A DNA stretch of 64,000 nt, taken from the NCBI GenBank assembly GCA_022009755.1, contig CP091722.1, positions 690,001 to 754,000 on the forward strand, written 5' to 3'. How positions within the stretch are numbered: the first letter of the stretch is position 1; every line of letters begins with the position of its first letter. The position numbers were made by a program, and so were the translations under genes. Origin of the DNA: Oscillospiraceae bacterium. GTDB lineage: Bacteria > Bacillota > Clostridia > Christensenellales > QALW01. Below the pieces are notes generated by a model. The model did no database searches. It was not told the DNA's origin and saw nothing but the letters and a program-made list of their open reading frames with translations. Shown in pieces: positions 34,212 through 42,760 of this stretch.

Positions 34212-34547
34212 ATGAACGAGAAAACAAAAGAGCTTCCGGCTTGCCCTGTGGAAACCACCTTGACATTGATCGGGGACAAATGGAAGGTACTGATATTAAG
34301 AGACTTGATGCCGGGAACAAAGCGTTTTGGCGAGTTGAAAAAATCTATCGGCACAGTATCGCAAAAGGTATTGACCGCACAGCTTCGTGATATGGAGGCA
34401 AACGGGCTTGTGCACAGAGAGGTGTATGCCGAGGTTCCGCCGAGGGTGGAATATTCCTTGACGGAATTAGGTCAAAGCCTCAAGCCGATACTTGACTCTA
34501 TGTGGAGCTGGGGCGAAGATTACAAAAACAGCGTAACAGAAAACTAA
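34212..34547 (+). CDS. HxlR-family winged-helix regulator, probably redox-sensing
   Basis: A 111-residue MarR-like winged-helix protein of the HxlR/YodB type. It has the conserved N-terminal cysteine (LPACPVETTL, Cys11) that senses electrophiles or oxidants in YodB, CatR and HypR. TLIGDKWKVLILRDLM and the wing region PPRVEYSLTELG are family marks. GGAGGT lies 8 bases ahead of the ATG. It is divergent from the NTF2-macrodomain-SirTM operon, so control of that operon in response to oxidative or electrophile stress is likely. A strong terminator follows at 34786. Confidence 0.9.
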   Translation: MNEKTKELPACPVETTLTLIGDKWKVLILRDLMPGTKRFGELKKSIGTVSQKVLTAQLRDMEANGLVHREVYAEVPPRVEYSLTELGQSLKPILDSMWSWGEDYKNSVTEN

Positions 34548-34785
34548 AACTTTTTTGCGACAACAAAATGACAACAGGAATTATGATACACCGTAATTCT
34601 TGGATAATCTAAGTAATCACGATAATCAGAGCTAAACGGTCTATACAAAATCGTTTAGGTCACGGTCTCAGGGAGCGAGCAGGAATAATCCAAAAGGCCG
34701 AAAAGCCTTGCAAATGCTGGACTTTTGCGTTACGGAATTGCCGCGTGACAACAAAATAACAACATTTTTGATTAAACAAGAATAG
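34548..34785. repeat. Gene-free stretch with 17-base direct repeat (34559-34575 and 34747-34763)
   Basis: No gene is supported here. Two near-identical 17-mers, GACAACAAAATGACAAC and GACAACAAAATAACAAC (one mismatch), lie 188 bases apart. The stretch also holds GGTCTCAGGGAGCGAGCAGG and a small GGCC-rich hairpin near 34690-34710. It ends just before a terminator. It could be a remnant of a mobile element or an old attachment site at the edge of the SirTM cassette. Confidence 0.45.
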
Positions 34786-34827
34786 GCGCTATATGATTTC
34801 TGTCGAAAACTCATATAGCGCTTTTTT
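34786..34827 (+). terminator. Intrinsic terminator downstream of the HxlR gene
   Basis: A perfect 11-bp stem (GCGCTATATGA with TCATATAGCGC) followed by six T on the plus strand. It insulates the cassette from the convergent argGHF operon. Confidence 0.85.
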
Positions 34828-34935
34828 GTGTCTTTTTATATATGCAGATCAATTAAATCGTCAACCATTTCCGGCTTAACATGCTATACCACAGCAATTG
34901 TGTATTATCTGTTATCCCTCATTACCGTTTTCCTT

Positions 34936-35937
34936 TTAAGCTTCAATGCCGCCGATCATAGCAGCAAGCACGGCCTTAACGGTATGCATACGGTTTTCCG
35001 CCTCCTGAAACACAACCGACTGCGGGCCTTCAAAAACCTCATTGCTCACTTCCATCGAGCTTCGGCCGAATTTATCGCATTTTTCTTTCCCTATTACAGT
35101 GTTTCTGTCATGATATGCCGGCAAACAATGCATGAATATGGCATCGGCCGATGCATTTTTCATAAGTGCCGAATTTACCTGATACGGAGCAAGCACTGCA
35201 ATGCGCTCCTCCCATACCGAATCCGGCTCCCCCATCGATACCCAAACATCTGTATAAACCGCCTGCGCACCTCGTACCGCTTCCGCCGGGTCCTGGCAAA
35301 AACGCAGCGTGCCGCCCGTTTGCCGTGCAATTTTCTCACACTCGGAAACAAGCGCGGCCTCCGGAAAATAACCTTTTGGAGCGCTGACTGTAAAATGCAT
35401 CCCCATTTTGGCACATCCAACCATCAGCGAGTTGCCCATGTTGAAGCGTGCATCCCCAATATATGTAAAATGCATCCCCTTCAGCCCGCCAAAGTGTTCC
35501 TTAACCGTTAAAAAATCCGCTAGTACCTGTGTTGGATGAAATTCATCTGTTAAACCGTTGAAAACCGGCACAGAGGAATACTTCGCCAGTTCTTCCACTT
35601 TACTTTGCGCATACCCCCTGTACTCAATACCGTCAAACATCCCCGAAAGCACACGCGCCGTATCTGCAATGCTTTCTTTTTTTCCGATCTGAGAACCGGC
35701 TGTATCCAGAACGGTAACTCCCATACCTAGATCCCTTGCCGCCACTTCAAAAGCGCACCTTGTGCGCGTGCTGGTTTTTTCAAAAATCAACGCAAGGTTC
35801 TTTCCTTCACACAAACGGTGCGGAATGCCGCTCTTCTTTTCCTCTTTCAGTTTTGCCGAAAGATTAAGCAATGCTTCTATTTCTGACGGTTCAAAATCAA
35901 GCAATTTCAAAAAATCCCGCCCCTTTAATACACTCAT
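34936..35937 (-). CDS. argF: Ornithine carbamoyltransferase
   Basis: Makes citrulline from ornithine and carbamoyl phosphate. The 333-residue protein starts at ATG 35935-35937, with GGGAG 6 bases ahead. Carbamoyl phosphate site STRTR is near residue 60, HPTQ near 140, the ornithine site near 234 (VSMGEP), and the catalytic HCLPAYHD near 275. The same frame is open for 56 more codons upstream to an ATG at 36105, but those codons resemble no part of the family, so the shorter start is preferred. It is last in argG-argH-argF. Confidence 0.94.
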   Translation of the reverse strand: MSVLKGRDFLKLLDFEPSEIEALLNLSAKLKEEKKSGIPHRLCEGKNLALIFEKTSTRTRCAFEVAARDLGMGVTVLDTAGSQIGKKESIADTARVLSGMFDGIEYRGYAQSKVEELAKYSSVPVFNGLTDEFHPTQVLADFLTVKEHFGGLKGMHFTYIGDARFNMGNSLMVGCAKMGMHFTVSAPKGYFPEAALVSECEKIARQTGGTLRFCQDPAEAVRGAQAVYTDVWVSMGEPDSVWEERIAVLAPYQVNSALMKNASADAIFMHCLPAYHDRNTVIGKEKCDKFGRSSMEVSNEVFEGPQSVVFQEAENRMHTVKAVLAAMIGGIEA

Positions 35938-36124
35938 ACATTCTCCCGTTTGTGCATAGATTCCCGGCAATACGCCTGTTTCGTCGCATAAATGTTCAAT
36001 ATTTGTCAAACGCCGAACGGAAAACGGCGCAGCGCAGTCCTCCGTAAGCCTTACACTTTTTGCAAGGCTATTGGAAACGCAAAATGCCGCCGCGCCGCTG
36101 CTCATGGTTATAAAATATGTTTTT

Positions 36125-37494
36125 TCATAATTTCAGGAATTCCCGCGTATCTGCAATTTGTTTTCGTACAGAAAGCGTTGATGTTCCGCCTTCGCTCATG
36201 CGTTTTTTTCCACGCATACGGAAAGGTCAATTGCGCTGTATACCGATTCATCAAACAACTTGCTGAAATGACGGTAAACCTCAATATCCAAGTCCTCCAG
36301 CACCTTGTCATGCGCAATGCAATAAGCAACCAGCTGTCCGGATATCTTATAAGCGCTGCGGAACGGCTCTCCCTTTTTTGTCAGATAATCTGCCACATCG
36401 GTCGCATTTATGAACCCCTTTTTAGCAGCACTCAGCATATTTTCAGGTTTTGCGCGCATGCCCTTTATCATTCCGTTAAATACGCCAATACACGCCTTTA
36501 CCGTATCGCAGGCATCAAACACGCTTTCCTTATCCTCCTGCATATCCTTGTTGTACGCAAGCGGCAGCCCTTTAAGCACCGTCAGCAGCGCTATCAGATC
36601 GCCATACACCCTACCTGTTTTTCCGCGCACAAGCTCCGCCATGTCCGGGTTCTTTTTTTGCGGCATAACAGACGAACCGGTAGTAAATGCATCCGAGAGC
36701 TCCACAAAGCCGAACTCCCAGCTGCTCCAAAGAACGATCTCTTCGGAAAAACGGGATAGATGCATCATGATAATCGCAAGTGCTCCCAAAAGCTCCGCAC
36801 AAAAATCCCTGTCTGATACAGCGTCTATGCTGTTTGCGGAAACAGCTGTAAAGCCAAGCGCCGCCGCTTCCGCTTTTCTGTCTATCGGATAGGTAGTCCC
36901 TGCAAGCGCGCAGGAGCCTATCGGGCACACCGACATTCTGCTGCGGCAGTCCTCGATTCTGCCTATGTCTCGCCGGAACATCGCGGCATACGCCATAAGG
37001 TGGTGTCCGAATGTAACGGGCTGCGCCCGCTGCAAATGTGTATACCCCGGCATAATTGCCGCCTGATAGCATTCCGCTTTATCCGTAACCGTACCGATCA
37101 ATTCTTTAATTGCAGAAAGGATACCATCCGTTTCATCCATAAGATACATCCGCATATCCAAGGCAACCTGGTCGTTCCGGCTGCGTGCCGTATGCAGCTT
37201 TTTGCCGGCATCTCCGATGCGCGCTGTCAGTACCTCTTCTACAAACATGTGTATATCCTCGCAGGAGGAATCAAATGCGAGTTTACCGCTTTCCAAATCA
37301 GCAAGAATTCCGTTAAGACCGCCTATAATCGCATCGGCTTCATCCTCCCCTATGATTCCCTTAGCGGAAAGCATGGCCGCATGCGCCATGCTTCCTTTTA
37401 TGTCCTGCCGGAACATCCTGCTGTCAAAACCGATAGATGTATTGAAATCGTCCGCGATCCGATCGGTTGCCCCATCGGTTCTTCCCGCCCACAT
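36125..37494 (-). CDS. argH: Argininosuccinate lyase, one or two frame changes
   Basis: Cleaves argininosuccinate to arginine and fumarate. Superfamily marks: SRNDQVALDMRMYL, HLQRAQPVTFGH with the catalytic histidine, and the signature GSSVMPQKKNPD. The frame breaks at a seven-T run (plus strand 36203-36209), after which the other frame gives the expected tail MSEGGTSTLSVRKQIADT ending at 36125. At the 5' end, an ATG at 37500-37502 with AAGGGCGG ahead would give MAKMWAGRTDG if one A were added near 37494, so the real start is probably there. Corrected length is about 456-459 residues. Confidence 0.93.
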
Positions 37495-37519
37495 TTAGCC
37501 ATAAATACCGCCCTTAATA

Positions 37520-38746
37520 CTATTTCAGTCCGTTTTTCGCCTTCATCTTTGCATATACCTTAGTGGAAAGCCCGTACAAATTGATAAACCCTGTTGCATC
37601 GGCCTGATTGTAAACATTATCTTCATCAAATGTAGCAATTTCCGGGTCGTACAGTGAGTAGGGCGATGTTACACCCGCATTTATGATATTGCCTTTGTAC
37701 AGCTTCAGCTTCACATCACCGGTCACGGTTTCTGAGTGGTTTTTACAAACGCAAGTATAGCTTCGGTCAGCGGAGTAAACCACTGTGCGTTATATACGAT
37801 TTCCGCCAGCTTCTGTGCAACCAAAGCCTTGTAATGCGATGTTTCTTTATCAAGGCAAAGGGTTTCAAGAATTTCATGCGCCTTATACAAAATCGCGCCG
37901 CCGGGAGTTTCATATACACCGCGGCACTTCATGCCCACCAAGCGGTTCTCCACAATATCAAGCAAGCCGATTCCGTTTTTTCCGCCCAATTCATTCAGCT
38001 TTGCAACCAACTCAACGGCTCCCGCTTCTTTACCGTCAATCGCCGTAGGAATACCCTTTTCAAAATGCACCGTCACATAAGTCGGCATATCTGGAGCCAG
38101 CTCAGGCGAAACTCCCATTTCCAAAGCCCGCCTTATTATAATGCGGCTCATTTGCCGGATCCTCAAGATCCAACCCTTCGTGCGATAAATGCCATATGTT
38201 TTTATCCTTGGAATAGTTTGTTCCACGGTTTATCTTCAGCGGTATATTGTGCGCCTCTGCGTAATCAATTTCCTCCTCGCGGGATTTTATGCTCCATTCG
38301 CGCCACGGAGCAATAATAGTCATATCAGGTGCAAGCGCCTTTATGGCCATTTCAAAGCGAACCTGATCATTTCCTTTTCCGGTACACCCATGGCATATTG
38401 CATCAGCCCCTTCCGCAAGTGCAATTTCCACTATTTTCTTTGCGATCGGCGGACGCGCAAACGCGGTGCCCAGCATATAATTCTCATACAGCGCTCCCGC
38501 CTGCACGCAGGGAAACACATAATCGGTAAGGAATTCCTCGGTTATATCTTCAATATATATCTTGGAGGCGCCGGTCTTCAGTGCTTTTTCTTCAAGCCCC
38601 TCAAGTTCGTCAGCCTGTCCTACATTCGCCGAAACGGCTATTACCTCCGGGTTATTATAGTTTTCCTTCAGCCACGGAATGATAATGGAAGTATCCAATC
38701 CGCCGGAATATGCAAGCACTACTTTTTTTATTTCCTTCGTTTTCAT
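37520..38746 (-). CDS. argG: Argininosuccinate synthase, two frame changes
   Basis: Condenses citrulline and aspartate with ATP. It starts at 38746 with GGAGGAG ahead (MKTKEIKKVVLAYSGGLDTS). The PP-loop is AYSGGLDTS and the citrulline/aspartate site GCTGKGNDQVRFE is intact. The frame changes near 38128 (after NEPHYNK) and near 37727 (before TVTGDVKLKLYKG), and the end reads VYAKMKAKNGLK. The three parts join to the usual length of about 408 residues. It is first in the arginine operon and has a promoter overlapped by ArgR-like boxes. Confidence 0.94.
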
Positions 38747-38783
38747 CTCAGTCTCCTCCGTTCAAACTCTATCTGCTATCTGT

Positions 38784-38840
38784 GTGTATAATTATGCACC
38801 ATAAACGCATTATTGTCAAGCAAATATTCATAAAAATGCA
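38784..38840 (-). promoter_or_regulatory. argGHF promoter with two ARG-box-like operators
   Basis: On the minus strand, TTGACA (38814-38819) and CATAAT (38791-38796) are 17 bases apart. A 16-base palindrome-like box, GTGTATAATTATGCAC (38784-38799), covers the -10. A second, ATTCATAAAAATGCA (38826-38840), sits just upstream of the -35. Both resemble the ArgR consensus (TGAAT, four A/T, ATGCA), so arginine-responsive repression is likely. No argR gene is in the window. Confidence 0.7.
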
Positions 38841-38869
38841 TATTTATTAATTCGGATTGATATATATAC

Positions 38870-39144
38870 ACAGCAACTTATAAATGCTGACAACAGACAG
38901 CCGCACGCGCCTTTCCTGCCGCGTCCTCCGCCGCACAAAAATCAACAGCCGATTGTCCGGGCTTAACGCCTTATATCCCCCTCATAAAGCGTTAATTATT
39001 GCAAATTAACATTAAAAAAACATAGCCCCTTGAACCGTTCCATTCAAAGGGGTTATGTACACATTAATTTTGCCGCCAAATTTGATGCAAACTTTATATA
39101 TCGGCCCGCAGATATTCATTTTGCCCAAACTGAAAGCTTGTATA
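38870..39144 (-). terminator. Gene-free stretch with ogt-side terminator at 39014-39058
   Basis: No gene is supported in 38870-39144. A long stem (ACATAGCCCCTTGAA with TTCAAAGGGGTTATGT) at 39020-39058 is followed on the minus strand by seven T, a strong intrinsic terminator for the alkA-like/ogt transcript. Confidence 0.75.
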
Positions 39145-39325
39145 TTATCGGGTTTTGTTTAACCGACGCTCTCCGCTTGGCTTTTCTTTATGCTTATGTA
39201 TCATTCATCACAGGCAAAAGCCTCCTCATCAAAAAAGCCTTGTGCATAATTATGCACTATTCCTTCAAGCATGAAGCCATGCCGGCCGTCATTACGGCCG
39301 ATATAGATGATTACTTTTATGCGTT
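39145..39325 (-). CDS. Possible small gene, frame interrupted, unknown
   Basis: Downstream of ogt and before its terminator, the minus strand reads IYIGRNDGRHGFMLEGIVHN, then AQGFFDEEAFACDE in one frame. A one-base change near 39203 leads to MIHKHKEKPSGERRLNK and a stop at 39145. Amino acid usage looks protein-like, and a frame change fits the error pattern of this window. However, I found no convincing start codon or ribosome site, and I do not recognise the family. Treat it as a candidate only. Confidence 0.25.
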
Positions 39326-39329
39326 ATTG

Positions 39330-39863
39330 TCACCGCGCCGTGCCTTTTTTCGGAATGAACATGCGGCTCATATCCGCATGCTCCAGCTTCAGCAGCCCGA
39401 TTTTTTTGTCAAGGCCGCCCGCATATCCCGTCAGGCTCCCGTTTGTGCCCACCACACGGTGACACGGAATAATGATGGAAATTTCATTGTGCCCCACCGC
39501 CCCGCCGACCGCCTGCGCCGACATTTTCTCAAGCCCCATGTTCTTCGCAATCTCCTTTGCAATATCTCCGTATGTAGCAGTGGTACCGTAAGGTATCTGC
39601 AAAAGAAGCTTCCACACGGCACAGCGAAATTCCGAGCCGATAGGATGCAGCGGCGGAGTAAAATCCGGCTCTTTTCCGGCAAAATAGATATCCAGCCAGC
39701 GTGCAGCCTCTGAGAGAACAGGCGTTTCCTTTACCTCTCGCTCCTGCGGAAGATTATCAGCATAGTATTTTTCTCCGTCAAACCACAAGCCCGTCAAACC
39801 GATTCCGTCCGCTGTCAGCAATATGCCTCCAAGCGGCGAATTATAATGCATAATGCAAGTCAT
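39330..39863 (-). CDS. ogt: Methylated-DNA--protein-cysteine methyltransferase
   Basis: Directly reverses O6-alkylguanine by suicidal transfer to its cysteine. The 177-residue protein has the active site IIPCHRVVG, the helix-turn-helix region with the arginine finger (FRCAVWKLLLQIPYGTTATY) and GYAGGLDKKIGLL. It lies 40 bases after the alkA-like glycosylase gene on the same strand, so both alkylation repair routes are likely co-transcribed. The frame is intact. Confidence 0.95.
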   Translation of the reverse strand: MTCIMHYNSPLGGILLTADGIGLTGLWFDGEKYYADNLPQEREVKETPVLSEAARWLDIYFAGKEPDFTPPLHPIGSEFRCAVWKLLLQIPYGTTATYGDIAKEIAKNMGLEKMSAQAVGGAVGHNEISIIIPCHRVVGTNGSLTGYAGGLDKKIGLLKLEHADMSRMFIPKKGTAR

Positions 39864-39903
39864 TTTCTATACCTCTAAAAACAGCCCGAGCCGAAACAAC
39901 AAA

Positions 39904-40569
39904 TCACACTTGCCGCTCAGCCTTCTTCTTTTCTGATTTTTTAGGTTTGCAGTCCTTCATTTCCGGAATTGCGCCTCCGGCCACCGCCCATAAGTAAAGG
40001 CTTGCCACGCTTCCGTACGGACTGAAGCGACGGCGGTATTTTTCAAACAGCTTACGATTAATTTCACGATGCCTGTAAACCATCCGAAGACCTCGCTGAA
40101 CGGCAAGGTCGTCATAGCTGAAAACATCAGGACGCTTAAGGCAGAACAGCAAAATCATTTCCGCCGTCCATACTCCTATACCCTTAAGCCGGCTCAGCTC
40201 CTGTACGGCAGCTTCATCATTCATATGTTCAACAGCCTCAAGGTCAAAAGCGCCTTCATGAACCTTTTGCGCAAAATCAGTAATGTACTCCGCCTTACGG
40301 CATGTCATGCCCAGCGATTGCAGCCTTTGAGTTCCTGCATTGCAAACTGTTTGCGCATTTATCTCTCCGAGTGTTTCCTGCATGCGCCGCCAAATTGTCG
40401 CCTGTGCCTTAGTTGAAATCTGCTGCCCAATTATATGATGAATAACCGAGGAAAAAAGCTCCGCGTCCGTCTCCCTGTAAATATGTCCAATGCGGTCTAT
40501 CACCTCACGAAGTCTTGCATCCTTTTGTCTTAAATAAGATATTTCCTTTTCTCCGTATTCAAAATACAT
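39904..40569 (-). CDS. AlkA-like DNA-3-methyladenine glycosylase
   Basis: A 221-residue HhH-GPD glycosylase that removes alkylated bases. The helix-hairpin-helix and catalytic segment is SRLKGIGVWTAEMILLFC, followed by RPDVFSYDDLAVQRG with the catalytic aspartate. SVIHHIIGQQIS is the usual N-terminal helix. The lysine-rich tail (KPKKSEKKKAE) may help DNA binding. Paired with ogt in a small alkylation-repair operon. The frame is intact. Confidence 0.92.
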   Translation of the reverse strand: MYFEYGEKEISYLRQKDARLREVIDRIGHIYRETDAELFSSVIHHIIGQQISTKAQATIWRRMQETLGEINAQTVCNAGTQRLQSLGMTCRKAEYITDFAQKVHEGAFDLEAVEHMNDEAAVQELSRLKGIGVWTAEMILLFCLKRPDVFSYDDLAVQRGLRMVYRHREINRKLFEKYRRRFSPYGSVASLYLWAVAGGAIPEMKDCKPKKSEKKKAERQV

Positions 40570-40739
40570 CCCGCCGACACCTGATTTGCGTTTAATAATT
40601 TCAATTATTATAGCATAGCGCTATCTAAATAACAATCCCGAAAGCGCAGGCTTGATATGCTTAAATTATTGCTCCGCATTAATAAATACCCGCATACTTT
40701 ACCGATAATCGCCTTCCGTCTTCCTGAATCGGCTATATA

Positions 40740-40764
40740 AAAACAATCCCCTGTTCGGGGATTG
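40740..40764 (-). terminator. Intrinsic terminator of the deacetylase gene
   Basis: Stem CAATCCCC with GGGGATTG (loop TGTTC) at 40744-40764, followed on the minus strand by five T, about 55 bases after the stop at 40820. Confidence 0.75.
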
Positions 40765-40819
40765 CTTAATGCTTATTTAAAATTTAACGACGCTTCAGCC
40801 GCTAAAACAGATACCGGCT

Positions 40820-41809
40820 TTACGACGGAAATGCATAGTGATATACATTGCCGGGCTCCATTCCGCCGCGCGCCTGCAGCTGCGGAACGGTCACAAAGGT
40901 ATAACCCTCACTCTCCAAACGCAGTATCATTTCTTTTGCAGCAGCAACCGTAGTGGGATAAATATCATGCATAAGCACTATGGCTCCGTCACGAATACTG
41001 TACGGGCTGTCTTTATCAAATGCAACCTCCAGTATTTTGTCCTTATCGCGGCTCTTCCAGTCCAAAGTATCTACGCGCCAAAGAATTATTGACATTCCCA
41101 TCTCTTTGCAGGCCTGTTTAACAAGCGCGTTCGTGCTTCCTCCCGGCGGTCTGAGAAGCACGGGATACGCTCCCGTAGCTTCCTTTATAATTTCATTGCA
41201 CTCAGAAACCGCCTTTTTTATTTCCTCTACACTGCCGAGATTTTTAAGGTTTTTATGCTGATCGGAATGATTACCGACCACATGCCCCTCCGCCGCCATT
41301 CGTGCAAGAATGTCTTTATGTTTTTTAGCATTTATTCCTATAACGAAAAATGTTGCCTTAACATTGTGTTCTTTAAGAAAATCCAATAGCTCCGGCGTAG
41401 TGCGCGAGCCCGGACCGTCATCAAATGTCAGAGCAATCAATTTTTTTTTTGCCAATTCACCGTTTTGCTGCTGCTTTGCTTCCAAACGCCTGTTGAGCTC
41501 GTTTATCTGTTCCTGCAAAGCCTCTTTATCGGCATTGGCTTTTTCAAGCTCTTTCTGCAGGCGCTCAATCTCTTCCTTGAGCGCATTGACATCGGATTGT
41601 TCAAGCTGCTTTTCAAGCTCCGATATACGCGCCTCCTGCTGCGCATTTTTGTCGTTAAGCTCCTGCGCGGCACGCTTGGCTCCGGTGAGCGAAAGCGCAA
41701 AACCGGTAAGCGCCAGCACAAAGCACACCACAAGTGCAATAATGGTAACCGTCAGTGAAGTATTATTACGCCTGCGGCGGATATTCCGTTCATATTGTCC
41801 GTATCCCAT
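40820..41809 (-). CDS. Membrane-anchored coiled-coil polysaccharide deacetylase (PgdA-like)
   Basis: A 329-residue protein. It has a short basic cytosolic start, one membrane helix (about 19-43), an Asp/Glu/Gln-rich coiled coil (about 45-120), then a NodB domain. NodB motifs are all present: TFDDGPG (catalytic and metal Asp), GNHSDQH (metal His pair), RPPGG, and LMHD near the end. This implies extracellular metal-dependent deacetylation of peptidoglycan or another N-acetylated polymer, held off the membrane by the coiled coil. The frame is intact. Confidence 0.9.
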   Translation of the reverse strand: MGYGQYERNIRRRRNNTSLTVTIIALVVCFVLALTGFALSLTGAKRAAQELNDKNAQQEARISELEKQLEQSDVNALKEEIERLQKELEKANADKEALQEQINELNRRLEAKQQQNGELAKKKLIALTFDDGPGSRTTPELLDFLKEHNVKATFFVIGINAKKHKDILARMAAEGHVVGNHSDQHKNLKNLGSVEEIKKAVSECNEIIKEATGAYPVLLRPPGGSTNALVKQACKEMGMSIILWRVDTLDWKSRDKDKILEVAFDKDSPYSIRDGAIVLMHDIYPTTVAAAKEMILRLESEGYTFVTVPQLQARGGMEPGNVYHYAFPS

Positions 41810-42008
41810 ATGCTTTCATTCCCCATAAAACAAAAAAATGAGTTTTTAATAATTAAACTCGACATTTTTTCGACATTACTATTCTATCATAAAAAGCATT
41901 AATGTCAAATAAAACACGGCCTTGTAATGCGAAATAGTTGTAATATTTATACGGCTTCCGTTTCTTACCAACAACCTCGACACCTGCAAAGCCAAAGCAA
42001 AAAAGTGC

Positions 42009-42037
42009 TTGACTGACTGCTCAATATGGTATATAAT
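42009..42037 (+). promoter_or_regulatory. Promoter of the initiator tRNA
   Basis: TTGACT (42009-42014) and TATAAT (42032-42037) with a 17-base spacer, about 18 bases before the mature tRNA 5' end. Confidence 0.8.
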
Positions 42038-42054
42038 ACACCGTGTTAAGACAT

Positions 42055-42132
<78 letters not shown>

Positions 42133-42133
42133 C

Positions 42134-42176
42134 AAAGGTACGGTAGCAATGATACAAATTGCTACCGTACCTTTTT
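42134..42176 (+). terminator. Intrinsic terminator of tRNA-fMet
   Basis: A perfect 17-bp stem (AAAGGTACGGTAGCAAT with ATTGCTACCGTACCTTT, 7-base loop) followed by T-rich sequence, starting two bases after the encoded CCA. Confidence 0.9.
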
Positions 42177-42680
42177 AATTATTCCATATGAAAATCCCTT
42201 GATATAAAGCCAAAAGCGAGGTTAGTGGGTTCAAATGTGAACCTGCCGACCTCGCTTTTTTTCGTTTACGGAGTTTCTGGCAAACGCTGCCGCCGGAAAA
42301 AAAGTGAACCTATTCATCCTAACTTTTTTTAATTTTTTTCATAGAATAATTAAAAGGTTAGAGGAAAAAAATTTAAAAGGTTATTGAGATAGTATTCTAC
42401 ACACATAATCCACGTCGAGACGGTAGTATTGATGACGAGAACTGGCTCTCAAAAGGGCTGAAATGTACTGAAATAAAGGGATTTCGAGGTTTGCCCCAAA
42501 AACCGGCGGTGGCCTGAGATCCCTTTCAGACTTTTTCACTATCTATCCTGCACACTGAAAGTGCCGAAACGCGAGGCTACGGGTTAGATATTTGCTTGGC
42601 GAGGCTACAGGTTTGATGAGAAAAGCCTACCGCTTCTGACCTTTATCTTATCTTTTGTCATTGCTTTCGCAACACGAAAC
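42177..42680. repeat. Gene-free junction: hairpin 42212-42262 and 19-base direct repeats 42571-42589 / 42599-42617
   Basis: No gene is supported. A long hairpin at 42212-42262 (arms AAAAGCGAGGT and ACCTCGCTTTT with an inner GGGTTCA/TGAACC stem) ends in seven T and could terminate in either direction. AT-rich tracts follow at 42325-42385. Two related 19-mers, GCGAGGCTACGGGTTAGAT and GCGAGGCTACAGGTTTGAT, occur with a 28-base period just before the defence-island promoter. They could be binding sites or traces of the element's left end. Confidence 0.5.
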
Positions 42681-42755
42681 TTGACTTTTAACGGCTTGGA
42701 TGGTATAATGTTTTTATCAGGATAAAAACACGATAATATCCTGATGGTTTGGAGG
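42681..42755 (+). promoter_or_regulatory. Promoter and palindromic operator of the RHH-methyltransferase pair
   Basis: TTGACT (42681-42686) and TATAAT (42704-42709) are 17 bases apart. Immediately downstream is a perfect inverted repeat, GTTTTTATC-AG-GATAAAAAC (42710-42729), and a further arm TATCCTGAT at about 42736-42744 mirrors ATCAGGATA. The position over the transcription start suggests repression, most simply by the ribbon-helix-helix protein encoded next. Confidence 0.75.
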
Positions 42756-42760
42756 CGCGT

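Noticed and set aside
42391..42513. A short plus-strand frame reading STHNPRRDGSIDDENWLSKG, possibly a recombinase remnant
   Set aside because: It has no start, no ribosome site and no family I could name. Too weak to annotate.
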